A stretch of DNA of 64,000 nt from Asticcacaulis sp. SL142 (GTDB taxonomy: Bacteria; Pseudomonadota; Alphaproteobacteria; Caulobacterales; Caulobacteraceae), in the NCBI RefSeq assembly GCF_026625745.1, contig NZ_CP113061.1:124001-188000 (forward strand), read 5' to 3'. A program made the position numbers and the translations under genes. The notes below the pieces were generated by a model. The model was not told the DNA's origin and did no database searches. It worked only from the letters and a program-made list of their open reading frames with translations. Below, in pieces: positions 8,761 through 16,515 of the stretch (positions are counted from its first letter, which is position 1; every line of letters starts with the position of its first letter).

Positions 8761-8949
8761 CCTCCCCTGTTGCAGGGGTTTGACGCCAACAAACGATCCA
8801 GTGAATCGTTTGTCAGTCATGGGAGGCCGTCAGGCCGGAGGTGGGGTAAACACAACGGACATTGTTAAGTAACCCCCTCTTGCAATCAAAAAGGATTTTG
8901 CTTGCAAGCTCCCCCTACACCGCACGGGCGTCCCCGCAGGGGGAGTTCT
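8761..8949. repeat. Intergenic repeat, copy 2 (CTCCCCC/GGGGGAG family)
   Basis: The longest copy, between the two DUF805 genes. It starts CCTCCCCT like copy 1, holds a perfect 9-bp inverted repeat (ACAAACGAT/ATCGTTTGT), then GTGGGGTAAAC, ACCCCCTCTTGCAATCAAA, TTGCAAGCTCCCCCT and ends GGGGGAGTTCT at the stop codon of the upstream DUF805 gene. A GAATC (GANTC, CcrM-type methylation) site lies in it. Confidence 0.75.
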
Positions 8950-9427
8950 AGTACGCTTCCTCGGCCATGCGTGCCACACCCGGCGGCGGGCCAAAGCGGT
9001 TGGTGCGGTTAACCCCTGGTATAACCGCCAGCAGCAGAAATAGCCCAAAGCTGATCAGGGCCATGATATTCAGCCCGATCCCCGCCCATTCAAACATCCG
9101 CGCCAGATGTTCGGCATCGGCCGTGTAGTACTGCGAACGGGTAAAAAAGATCACGATCCCGATCAGCGGAATAAACTGAACCAGTGCCAGCACCGCTGGC
9201 CATTCGATGTCATGCAGCCGCTTTACCGTCACGGCAAACAACGGCCACATCAGGACTAATGTAATCACCCCCGGTATGGCCGCGATCATCATGTCGTCAA
9301 TCGGCAGCGGCGGCATATACTGGCGCTGGGCATAGCCAATGGCTTCGATCGCCAGCTTAACCCCAATAACAAAGGCAATGAATGGCAGCCGCGCCACCCG
9401 CCCGCTAAGCGAAAACAGAAACCCCAT
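8948..9427 (-). CDS. DUF805 membrane protein
   Basis: A 159-residue inner-membrane DUF805 protein and paralogue of the gene at 8200-8694. The start ATG at 9427 is 7 bases behind AAGGGGG; a TTG two codons earlier is in frame but not needed. Motifs GRVARLPF (N-terminus), VKRLHDIEWPAVLAL (mid) and GVNRTNRFGPPP (C-terminus) are shared with the paralogue, with four hydrophobic segments. Function of the family is unknown. The tandem pair probably arose by duplication, now split by repeat copy 2. Confidence 0.88.
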   Translation of the reverse strand: MGFLFSLSGRVARLPFIAFVIGVKLAIEAIGYAQRQYMPPLPIDDMMIAAIPGVITLVLMWPLFAVTVKRLHDIEWPAVLALVQFIPLIGIVIFFTRSQYYTADAEHLARMFEWAGIGLNIMALISFGLFLLLAVIPGVNRTNRFGPPPGVARMAEEAY

Positions 9428-9534
9428 GATCAATCCCCCTTACCCCTTCGGATAACACGAGTATGCCACTATTTTGCAACTTCGCAATGGCAGGGGGGAC
9501 ACAGTGCCAAAGGGATTTAACCCGCTGGCATTTT

Positions 9535-10395
9535 TTACCCTACCGGCGGGCAGTCGCCGCCCAGCTTGCGCTCATAGGCATCGACCAGGGCCACATAGGG
9601 CGGCACAAAGGTATTGGCCGACAGTACCGTCCCGTCCGGCAGGGTTTCGGCCTGCGCCACCCGCACCTCAAAATGCATGTGGATGGTCGTGTACTGCTGA
9701 ACGCCGTTTTTGAGGCCGAGATTGTTGGACACAAGGCCCAGTTTCTGCCCGCGCACCACATGATCGCCGTAAGCCACCTTAAGGGTCGATGACTGCATAT
9801 GCAGATAGCGATAGATGCGGTAGGGCGGGGATTTGCCGGTGATCGCCACCGTCATGGACGCCACCTGAGTGACCACGCCGTCTTCGGCGGCCACGGCCCA
9901 ATAGGTGTTGGTCTTGCAGGTTTTGGGGCGGATATCCTGCCCCTGATGGCCCTTGGTGCCGGTCTTGCACATGACATTGCTGCCGGTGCGGGTCTCACAG
10001 AAATTGTCCTGCCACGGATAGGCGTAGTTTTCCGGCGCGCACTGGCTGGGGTTGTCGGGGCGCTCATAGCCGCCCGGTTTCCACACCTGAGAATTGGCAT
10101 AGGATGGAGTATCGGCCAGCGGAAAACAGATGCCCGGCGCCCAGTTTTTGGTGTTGGTATAGCTGGGACCGGAGCCTGCGATCAGTTGGGTTGGGGGATC
10201 GTAGGGAAAGGTGGCGGCACCTGATGAGGCGACCTCCGATGACGTCTCATGGGCAACCTCTGAAGCCGCTTCGGACGCGACTTCGGTTTCGGTGCCGACT
10301 TCGGGCACGGGGGCCGGTTCAGGCGGGCTGTCACAGGCCCACAGGCTGATGGCGGCAAAGCCAATGACGGCGACGGCAAACAGGACCCGGATCAT
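9535..10395 (-). CDS. M23 family peptidase, predicted lipoprotein
   Basis: A 286-residue envelope protein with a lipobox (LWAC, Cys at residue 21), so it is probably lipid-anchored. A Ser/Glu/Ala/Val-rich low-complexity linker (about 30-60) precedes a Cys-containing region and a peptidase M23 (LytM) domain. Metal ligands are visible in HQGQDIR (HxxxD) and HMHFEV (HxH). M23 enzymes cut peptidoglycan cross-bridges; the metal residues look intact, so it may be active. It overlaps the upstream gene by 4 bp (ATGA), forming a two-gene operon. Confidence 0.85.
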   Translation of the reverse strand: MIRVLFAVAVIGFAAISLWACDSPPEPAPVPEVGTETEVASEAASEVAHETSSEVASSGAATFPYDPPTQLIAGSGPSYTNTKNWAPGICFPLADTPSYANSQVWKPGGYERPDNPSQCAPENYAYPWQDNFCETRTGSNVMCKTGTKGHQGQDIRPKTCKTNTYWAVAAEDGVVTQVASMTVAITGKSPPYRIYRYLHMQSSTLKVAYGDHVVRGQKLGLVSNNLGLKNGVQQYTTIHMHFEVRVAQAETLPDGTVLSANTFVPPYVALVDAYERKLGGDCPPVG

Positions 10396-11144
10396 TGTGC
10401 GTCTCCGAGGTTCGCTCCGGCGGCGCGGGCGGCGGCAATGGCGGCATTACCCATCACCACATCGGTAAGATCAGCGACCACGGTGCGCAGATAGCCATCG
10501 GTCTTGCAGGCCGCGGCTTCACTATCATCGCAGGTCAGATCGGCGGTGTAGGTCACATTGAAGCGTGTGAAGCTGGCGGTCCAGCCATCTTCGGTGCGGT
10601 CGATCTGCACCGGTTCGGTCACGCCCTGAATACGGGCGGCGCGCTTTTCCAGACGGCTGATGGCACCGGATGGCACCGGCAAAGCGGCGGCATTGCCGGA
10701 CAAGGTGATCTGCACGCCGTCGCCCTGCGGCAGGTTCATTGAATAGGCATCCCCGAAAGAGATCAGGCGCGCCTGAGCGGTTTTCAACGCACCGCCACTG
10801 CGCGGCAGCAGGATCGGCAGGCGAATTTTATCCAGTTCCGGGCGGGGCAGGCGGGCCACAATGGCGGCAGTGGTCTTGGCGACGATGCCGCGCTGATGGC
10901 GGGCGGCGGCGGCCTGCCAGTCGATACGCGGGCGTTGCGTTGCAGGGGCGGGGGTTTGCTGGGTTTGGGCAACCGGCGCGCGGGTGGCGGTAACGGGGGC
11001 GACTTGGGCGACCGCCAGTTGCGACAACCCAAGACCAATGACCGGAGTCAGGATAACGATCCCCATGCCCACCGTGACCATCACATAGGGATGGGCCATT
11101 TTTCGGATGATCCGGCGACGGATTTTGGTGCGTTTCCCTGCCAT
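10392..11144 (-). CDS. Hypothetical membrane-anchored periplasmic protein
   Basis: A 250-residue protein with a very basic N-terminus (KRTKIRRRIIRK), one membrane segment (about residues 20-47) and a Pro/Ala/Thr/Gln linker, then a periplasmic domain. The domain shows LPILLPRSGG, GDAYSMNLPQGDGVQITLSG and a Cys pair (TCDDSEAAACKTDG) that could form a disulfide. No family was recognised. It is the first gene of the operon with the M23 lipoprotein and may be its partner or regulator in the envelope; that is inference from the ATGA overlap only. Confidence 0.7.
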   Translation of the reverse strand: MAGKRTKIRRRIIRKMAHPYVMVTVGMGIVILTPVIGLGLSQLAVAQVAPVTATRAPVAQTQQTPAPATQRPRIDWQAAAARHQRGIVAKTTAAIVARLPRPELDKIRLPILLPRSGGALKTAQARLISFGDAYSMNLPQGDGVQITLSGNAAALPVPSGAISRLEKRAARIQGVTEPVQIDRTEDGWTASFTRFNVTYTADLTCDDSEAAACKTDGYLRTVVADLTDVVMGNAAIAAARAAGANLGDAQ

Positions 11145-11230
11145 TGGCTTTAGCCCCTACACACTGCCTTTTGCTGCGTTAAGAAGTTGTTAACGGGTGT
11201 GGACAGATTTGTCATCCGGCGTAAACCCTT

Positions 11231-11272
11231 GAAAAACAAAAGGGTGCGGCCTGTGATCGAAAGGCCGCACCC
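11231..11272 (-). terminator. Rho-independent terminator of the SIMPL gene
   Basis: A perfect 11-bp stem GGGTGCGGCCT/AGGCCGCACCC (11242-11252, 11262-11272) is followed on the minus strand by TTTTGTTTTTC. A weaker T run also follows on the plus side. Confidence 0.85.
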
Positions 11273-11310
11273 TGATGAATTTTTTCGCGCTGCGAGAGAT
11301 TTTGCCGGAA

Positions 11311-12069
11311 TTATTTCTCCAGTTCGAACTCAGCGCTGACGTTGATGGCGATATTTAGCTCACCGGCGGCGATCGGGGTGGCATCCATCATCTCGGCGCG
11401 GGCCATGGTTTTATAGACCGGCTGCGGCGCGTAGCCACCGGATTCCGACAGGGTGACGATGCGCTTGACCTTATAACCCATAGCCGACGCATAGAGATTG
11501 GCGCGCTGGGTGAGGGCAGCGACGGCGGCTTTGCGGGCAGTGTCTTCGGCAGATTGTGAGTCTTTCAGGCCAAAGTTGATGCCGTCGATCTGATTGATGC
11601 CGGCCTTAACGACCGCATCGATGCTGGTGCCTAGGCGGTTAAGGTCATCAACCTTGACCGTCACGCGGTTCGACGCCTGATAGCCGCGCAGCACCGCCGG
11701 GGCATTTTGCGGATAGTCGTACTGGGCGTTGAGGTTGAGGTTCGAGGTCTGGATGTTTTTATCAGCGATGCCGAGTTTTTTGAGCGCGGCAAAGACAGCA
11801 TTCATGCGGTCACGGTTGAGCTTCATGGCCTCTTCGGCGGTCTTGGCTTCGGTCATGACGCCGAAGTTGATCGACGCGGTGTCGGGCGTGGCCTTGACTT
11901 CGCCCTGAGCGCTGAGGTTGAGCGTGGTGGTCGCCTGCGGTGTGAACAAACAGGAGGCATCCTTGTTGCAATTAAAGGTAGGCGCGGTTTGCGCCGCGGC
12001 GGGCAGGGCGGCGGAGCCTGCCATAAGCACCGCAACGGCGGAAAGCGTGGTTATGTTTAGTTTTGTCAT
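11311..12069 (-). CDS. SIMPL domain (DUF541) periplasmic protein
   Basis: A 252-residue exported protein of the SIMPL/DUF541 family. The signal peptide ends PAAA near residue 25. The domain shows the family pattern: LSAQGEVKATPDTASINFGV, NRDRMNAVFAALKKLGIADKNIQTSNLNLNAQYDY split by a short gap, YQASNRVTVKVDDL, and a final strand ending SAEFELEK. Known homologues (BP26 of Brucella, YggE of E. coli) form periplasmic assemblies linked to stress, without a defined reaction. It is monocistronic with its own terminator. Confidence 0.92.
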   Translation of the reverse strand: MTKLNITTLSAVAVLMAGSAALPAAAQTAPTFNCNKDASCLFTPQATTTLNLSAQGEVKATPDTASINFGVMTEAKTAEEAMKLNRDRMNAVFAALKKLGIADKNIQTSNLNLNAQYDYPQNAPAVLRGYQASNRVTVKVDDLNRLGTSIDAVVKAGINQIDGINFGLKDSQSAEDTARKAAVAALTQRANLYASAMGYKVKRIVTLSESGGYAPQPVYKTMARAEMMDATPIAAGELNIAINVSAEFELEK

Positions 12070-12338
12070 CTTAGTGAGGTCCTGAAAAATCCCTTATTCC
12101 CGATGGTGATCACAAACCACAATTACGGCGCGATTAAGTCTGGGGCGTGACGGGACAAAGACCGTCCACACCTGTGATATTTATGCGGGAGTTGTGAGGT
12201 GGCGGCACCTGTTGAAATTCTAAATCAGGCCTTTAAATTGCGGACGCGGCATGTTAGGCAAGCCGTCCTTTTGGCGCACCGCGTCTTTAAGGCCTTTTGA
12301 AGCGCCCGGCCGCAACGGCTGGCTTTATGCGTTTTCGG

Positions 12339-12414
12339 GGGCGAGTAGCTCAATGGTTAGAGCCGACCGCTCATAACGGTCTGGTTGGGGGTTCGAGTCC
12401 CTCCTCGCCTACCA
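12339..12414 (+). tRNA. tRNA with CAT anticodon, probably tRNA-Ile(CAU)
   Basis: A complete 76-nt cloverleaf with encoded CCA: acceptor GGGCGAG/CTCGCCT (G1-U72 wobble), D arm GCTC/GAGC, anticodon stem GACCG/CGGTC with loop CTCATAA, and T arm with TTCGAGT. The 8-base D loop (AATGGTTA) and the TGGTT variable loop resemble the lysidine-modified isoleucine tRNA more than elongator or initiator tRNA-Met. The 3' 17 bases are part of the duplicated attachment core of the element to its right. Confidence 0.9.
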
Positions 12415-12415
12415 C
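12398..12415 (+). repeat. Attachment core, left copy (in tRNA 3' end)
   Basis: TCCCTCCTCGCCTACCAC covers the 3' strand of the T arm, the acceptor stem and CCA of the tRNA. An identical 18-mer is at 14622-14639. Confidence 0.85.
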
Positions 12416-12476
12416 CCCATTTTCATCATTATATAGTATTGATTTTATTCAGTTTTTATTGAATAAAATTTTGCGA

Positions 12477-12531
12477 TGGTAGCAATGCGGTAGCAAAATG
12501 CGACTTTAGTGGTAGCAAAATGGTAGCAAAA
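12477..12531 (+). repeat. Integrase arm-type direct repeats, left end
   Basis: Four direct copies of (T/C)GGTAGCAA(AA) occur in 55 bp (12477, 12488, 12510, 12521). Copies with the same GGTAGCA core lie near the right end of the element. Short direct repeats inside both ends are typical arm sites bound by the integrase N-terminal domain; the function here is inferred. Confidence 0.6.
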
Positions 12532-12536
12532 AAAAT

Positions 12537-13268
12537 CTAAAGCTTGAAGCTCGGCATCATGTTTTCAAGCCACCGTTTGCGAACCGGATAGTCGGGCATG
12601 TGCTGGGTAACAAGCGCCCAAAAGGCATTCGTATGGTTGCGGTGGGTGAGATGGCACATCTCATGGAGCACAACATACTCAAGAACCGGGCGGGGAGCTT
12701 CTATAAGGTGCCAATTGATCCTAACGATACCGCCGCGCGTCAGGCTGCCCCATAATGTATCAGAATGTATGATCTGAACGCCCTTTGTGGTTAGACTCAG
12801 GGCTTTTTCATATCGGCGCACGAGTGTGGAAGCGTCTTTTTCCAGATAGGCTTTGAACCACTCAATCATGCGGTTGCTGAGAGCGGCATCTAAATCGGCA
12901 TCAGAAATGTGGCTGGGCGCAGTGATCTGGAATCCGCCATTAAACTGGATGTCAAAGTCCGCGACATCAGCGCGCCTTATGGTTAGTTTCGCGTTCCGAC
13001 CGCGAAACCTTATCTTTGCTCCAGACTGAAGGCGGTGATAACTATGGCGTTCAAGATACGCCAACCGCTCATTCATCTCGGTCAGCTTGTCGAAAACCCA
13101 GTGCCGCTTCTTATGAACGAATGCTGATATATCACTTTCAGGTGCGGTGTCAGGCGCGACCACTTCCACATGGTGCGGACGGACTATGATGCTTTTTTTC
13201 TGAGCAGATGAACTTCTGCGCACATCATAGGGGATCGTAACCTTGCCGATTTGAATATGATTCATCAC
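12537..13268 (-). CDS. YgjP-type zinc metalloprotease (COG1451/DUF45)
   Basis: A 243-residue cytoplasmic protein of the YgjP/DUF45 family. The zinc motif HEMCH (H202-H206) and the downstream NHTNAFWALVTQHMPDY block, with the third ligand region, are intact. The N-terminal half shows the family strand pattern (IPYDVRRSSSAQKKSIIVRP). Such genes are commonly found next to hsdR in type I restriction-modification loci, which supports the reading of the gene before it. Its start overlaps the end of that gene (ATGA), so both are co-translated. The biochemical role of the family is not settled. Confidence 0.88.
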   Translation of the reverse strand: MMNHIQIGKVTIPYDVRRSSSAQKKSIIVRPHHVEVVAPDTAPESDISAFVHKKRHWVFDKLTEMNERLAYLERHSYHRLQSGAKIRFRGRNAKLTIRRADVADFDIQFNGGFQITAPSHISDADLDAALSNRMIEWFKAYLEKDASTLVRRYEKALSLTTKGVQIIHSDTLWGSLTRGGIVRINWHLIEAPRPVLEYVVLHEMCHLTHRNHTNAFWALVTQHMPDYPVRKRWLENMMPSFKL

Positions 13269-14434
13269 TGGAATTTAGCATAATTCCTCGTGGCATATTC
13301 CTCGACGGGCACAGAAATTTCTTTGAAGGATTTCAGTTTAAGTTCGTGCGCAATAAGCCGAACCTGTTGGCGTAGTTCTTTTTTTAACTGATCGCGGGTC
13401 TGCCAGCCTTTAGGCGCTGTGTCATCGCCGCTATACAACCCGTCTACGCGCTCTGCGAAGGCTTTCATAGTTATCGCGTCCCCATCATCTTCAAGCCCCT
13501 CTACGAGCCTGAGAATGGCGTAGGCGCGCGCGTTCAATCCACTGGTCGCATGTGAGGCGTCTTCGGCTTCGAGGTCTTTGGCTTGCTGCTCCAAGGCGCT
13601 CAGGGCATCGGCGGCTGCCATTTGACCTTCCTGAAAACGCTTAAGGATAAAGGTGGAAGAAGAATTGGGTTTGGCTTCACCGATGAATTGATTGAAGTTT
13701 GAAATGACCAGTTCGTAACGCTGGATTTCATTTTTGTCGGCGGCAAGCTTAGGTCTGCTGGCTACCATCCGTGTGAAATATTGATTTAGCGTGTCAGCCT
13801 TTTTAGATGGATCAAGCATTGGGTTGAGCACAGCGCGGGGGGCTGCTGGTGTCACATGCTCAATAAAATCATGACTATCCATGACGCTGAGTTTGGATAT
13901 TAAGCGGTCACGGTGGATCGTCACCGTTCGGTCAATGCCGCGCTTAAAGATCACTAAAGCCGTGGCGTATAGCGTATCCCAAAGCTGGCTTTTAGGGCTG
14001 ATATGAATTCCACGATTGGCGCACCAGCGTCTAAATTCATTCGTCAAATCAGCTTCACCAGACGCTAGATATTCCAGCGTGTGTTTAGCGTCTATGGTTG
14101 GATCATTTAGCAACGGTGGGGCGACTGTGAATCGTGTCCGCAATTCATCCAACGCTTGAACCAACGCTTGTGTGACCGGTTCGTCAGGGTCTTTGACATC
14201 AGCATCATGAAACGGTTGGTTCAGGTTGACCGCATGTTGTGCAATGGCGATCCTGTTGTGACATTCGCGGATGATCGGTTCAGACTTTGAGAACGCTTCA
14301 CGCTGGTTAGATGTCTTCAATGAGCCTTGAAATTCCAGTCGGTTCATGATCGATTGAAGGGGCTTGGGAACCCTGACCCGATAGTAATATGTGCCGTTAC
14401 GGTTATAAATTTCATCAGATTTAGCGGGCATCAC
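13265..14434 (-). CDS. Integrase N-terminal half joined to an HsdR-like C-terminal tail
   Basis: A 389-residue open frame with two unlike halves. Residues 8-60 match the DUF6538 start of phage-type integrases (NGTYYYRVRVPKPLQ, LEFQGSLKTSNQREA), and about 175-250 look like the SAM-like core-binding domain (ADTLNQYFTRMVA, NEIQRYELVISNFNQFIGEA). The catalytic domain with its Arg-His-Arg-Tyr set is absent. From about residue 255 the text changes to EGQMAAADALSALEQQAKDL, SGLNARAYAILRLVEG and a helical end, resembling the C-terminus of type I restriction subunit HsdR. The in-frame junction is near 13650-13680. The HsdR match is from memory of the family and is the less certain half. Confidence 0.65.
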   Translation of the reverse strand: MMPAKSDEIYNRNGTYYYRVRVPKPLQSIMNRLEFQGSLKTSNQREAFSKSEPIIRECHNRIAIAQHAVNLNQPFHDADVKDPDEPVTQALVQALDELRTRFTVAPPLLNDPTIDAKHTLEYLASGEADLTNEFRRWCANRGIHISPKSQLWDTLYATALVIFKRGIDRTVTIHRDRLISKLSVMDSHDFIEHVTPAAPRAVLNPMLDPSKKADTLNQYFTRMVASRPKLAADKNEIQRYELVISNFNQFIGEAKPNSSSTFILKRFQEGQMAAADALSALEQQAKDLEAEDASHATSGLNARAYAILRLVEGLEDDGDAITMKAFAERVDGLYSGDDTAPKGWQTRDQLKKELRQQVRLIAHELKLKSFKEISVPVEEYATRNYAKFQ

Positions 14435-14516
14435 TTCACCATTTTGCGACCATTAAGGCGGCGCTTTACTATCAACCTTTAGTTATGGCGTTAATTGATG
14501 CGCTGTCAAACCTTAA

Positions 14517-14546
14517 TGGTAGCAAAAAATGGCGTTTGTGGTAGCA
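14517..14546 (+). repeat. Integrase arm-type direct repeats, right end
   Basis: Two copies of TGGTAGCA (14517 and 14539) and a weaker TTGGTAGGT at 14602 mirror the four copies at the left end. Confidence 0.5.
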
Positions 14547-14621
14547 GGTGGGTTGGAAAAAAATATAGTAAAATAAGTATGTTGGTGAAAAATATAGGCT
14601 TTTGGTAGGTATGAAAGGTTA

Positions 14622-14639
14622 TCCCTCCTCGCCTACCAC
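14622..14639 (+). repeat. Attachment core, right copy
   Basis: This is an exact 18-bp copy of the tRNA 3' end (TCCCTCCTCGCCTACCAC) outside any tRNA, the hallmark of site-specific integration. The region 14435-14621 before it is AT-rich and non-coding apart from the arm repeats. Confidence 0.85.
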
Positions 14640-14866
14640 TCATAAAATAGTATATTGAATTTATTGGGGTAAATTGGATTTGTTGCAAATCCGATGGCGA
14701 TATTTGTAACTTTACGTTCCTGATTTGGGCTTTTGGCGTTTATGGGTAGCTTCCCAGGCCATTACACCACCTCCATAACCGGCATGTGCCGAAGGTCAGC
14801 TTGGCGCGTGCAATCGCGTCGTGTATCAAAACGGTTGGGTCGAGCGGGCAAGGGGTGATTCCAAAT
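14640..14866. other. AT-rich non-coding stretch right of the attachment site
   Basis: No gene is seen. The first 30 bases (ATAGTAT...GATTTATT-like text) weakly resemble the bases just right of the left attachment core. A ribosome site for the next gene lies at its end (AAGGGGTG at 14851-14858). Confidence 0.4.
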
Positions 14867-15730
14867 ATGAAGGGCAAGATTACACAGACCCACCTCGCGA
14901 TTGCGATTTGCATAGCGATAAGTGTCGCGATCACCGCGGCATCGGTTCTGTACGTTAACGGCTTTTACGCGATGCGTGAAAACGCTTGGAAAGAATGGGC
15001 GATAACGGAAGTTTACAGGGGAAAGCAATTGCCCCCGGGAGATGTGCCCTGCGATCCGCAGGTTGATCTAAGAACCTCTGAGCTCTGTGCACAATGGAAA
15101 GCAGCAGATGCCGCCGCGACCAGCGCTAACTGGGCGATCGTGACGGCGATCACCTCTATGATTACGCTGATCGTCACCGCAGTAAGCATCTATTTTATTT
15201 GGGGCAGCTTGAGTGCATCCAGACATAGTCTGGATAATACCCGAAGGCAGAACATTCAGGAATTTAGGGCGTATCTTAGATTTGATTTTGCCGAGTTCAC
15301 CGAAGTTGGATTCAATATTGCGATTCCTACTATCACGGTTACCAACTATGGGCGGACAGAGGCGTGGAACTTGAGAGGAAGTTATTCTCTTATGGTCACG
15401 TTGGCGCAGCGACGGCCAGAAGCAGTTTTTATTGGACAAACTAGCTCGGTAACTGGAGATGTTTTTTGTCCTAATCAGATTCATAATGGTAGGCCCGAAG
15501 CCATCGAATACACTGATACATTCATCAATACTTCTGGCTTGCTGAGGGCTCGGGCAGGTATTGAAATTGAAAGTGCTGTAATGACAATCAGTGGGACATA
15601 TATAGATTTTATAGGTTCCGAGCGTAATTTTGTTGCTAGTCAGCGCTTCAGCATATCGATAGATGGCAGTGAATATCGACGCACATTTCGTCCAGTCAAC
15701 AATATTGGTGAAATTCTCATACGTGTTTGA
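14867..15730 (+). CDS. Hypothetical two-TM membrane protein
   Basis: A 287-residue protein with start ATG at 14867, 8 bases behind AAGGGGTG; an earlier in-frame ATG at 14786 lacks such a site. It has two membrane segments (about residues 8-31 and 88-112) enclosing a loop with two Cys (PCDPQVD, SELCAQW). A C-terminal domain of about 170 residues follows, probably cytoplasmic and beta-rich (LRFDFAEFTEVGFNIAIPTITVTNYGRTEAWNL in pieces). No family was recognised with certainty. Codon use is AT-richer than neighbours, which points to acquired DNA. It lies between the tRNA element and the SLATT gene. Confidence 0.7.
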   Translation: MKGKITQTHLAIAICIAISVAITAASVLYVNGFYAMRENAWKEWAITEVYRGKQLPPGDVPCDPQVDLRTSELCAQWKAADAAATSANWAIVTAITSMITLIVTAVSIYFIWGSLSASRHSLDNTRRQNIQEFRAYLRFDFAEFTEVGFNIAIPTITVTNYGRTEAWNLRGSYSLMVTLAQRRPEAVFIGQTSSVTGDVFCPNQIHNGRPEAIEYTDTFINTSGLLRARAGIEIESAVMTISGTYIDFIGSERNFVASQRFSISIDGSEYRRTFRPVNNIGEILIRV

Positions 15731-15907
15731 CGTTACTGATTTCTTTTTGTTTCCCATCACCCTCAACATCCCTTCCGGTCGGGGGCGGGTTGGGCGCCGA
15801 CTTCGTTGTGGCGGGTGCCATGGACCAAGGCTATGACCGGCGCGAGGAATTCCGACCACTTAGGCCGGAAGAAATTCTGGTGTTGGCGTTTTTGAAAAAG
15901 CGGCTGG

Positions 15908-16411
15908 TTACGTGAGTTTATGAGCCGCTTTTTTGATAGCGCGGTCCCAGATGTTTTGCGGCACGGCCGGGGCGGTTTCGGACAGGTCGGCCAGCTTGGC
16001 AATCAACTCGCTCAAACCCGCTTCGGTGCGTGATTTTAGGGTCACGATCTCTAGCTGGCGGCGCAGGCTGGTATAGGCATTGGCGGCATTGAGATGCTGC
16101 TGCGACCGCTCCGACCAGCGTAAAGACGCCTGAAGGATCGAGGTCACGGACACCAGCCCGCCAAGGATAAACAGCAGCAGGCTGACCGTGTCTTTGTTGG
16201 CCTCATAGCCACCCGGCACCACGATCGGAAGGGCCGCCAGCAGCGATACCACAAACCCGCCCATCAGGTTGAACAGCATCAGCGTGCGGGACAGGGATTC
16301 AAAAACCTGGGTCGCTTCCCAATGGGCGTGCTGGGCATGGCTGATGCGGGTTTGGGTCTCCCGCAGGATGCGCGCAAAATCCGCCTCAGTCCCCGTCGTT
16401 ACGCTGTCCAT
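15908..16411 (-). CDS. SLATT-domain 2TM protein
   Basis: A 167-residue protein matching the SLATT layout (SMODS/SLOG-associating two-TM effector): an N-terminal amphipathic helix, a tight pair of membrane helices (about 43-65 and 73-95), and a C-terminal helix with RWSERSQQHLNAANAYTSLRRQLE. SLATT proteins are predicted membrane-perturbing effectors in nucleotide-signal defence systems, but no SMODS or SLOG partner gene is beside it, so it stands as an orphan. Its ATG at 16411 faces the SMP-30 gene, 104 bp apart. Family assignment is from the pattern, without alignment. Confidence 0.65.
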   Translation of the reverse strand: MDSVTTGTEADFARILRETQTRISHAQHAHWEATQVFESLSRTLMLFNLMGGFVVSLLAALPIVVPGGYEANKDTVSLLLFILGGLVSVTSILQASLRWSERSQQHLNAANAYTSLRRQLEIVTLKSRTEAGLSELIAKLADLSETAPAVPQNIWDRAIKKAAHKLT

Positions 16412-16515
16412 GATTGATCGCCCCCCGTCAGATCAGTATTAACCCACAGGTTCGGGGTGGGCAAGAGGGCGAAGCTGTCCTAAAACCGGCATCACCTGAA
16501 ACCGTGAGTCATGGC

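Larger units (their letters stand above)
12398..14639. mobile_element. tRNA-integrated 2.2-kb element, probable collapsed restriction-modification island
   Basis: The element is bounded by perfect 18-bp direct repeats, the left one being the 3' end of the tRNA gene. Inside are a minus-strand gene that begins as a tyrosine integrase and ends like HsdR, and a YgjP-type metalloprotease gene. Both ends carry GGTAGCA repeats resembling integrase arm sites. The element is visibly AT-richer than its surroundings. The integrase lacks its catalytic half, so the element should be unable to excise by itself. I infer that a larger island lost its middle by deletion. Confidence 0.7.

Noticed and set aside
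12297-12482. 61-residue frame across the tRNA-Ile(CAU) gene
   Set aside because: It translates the tRNA itself, a common false gene.
15820-15915. 31-codon frame (starts MDQGYDRREEFRPL) before the SLATT gene end
   Set aside because: It has no ribosome site, overlaps the convergent SLATT stop and is too short to judge; it may be a remnant.
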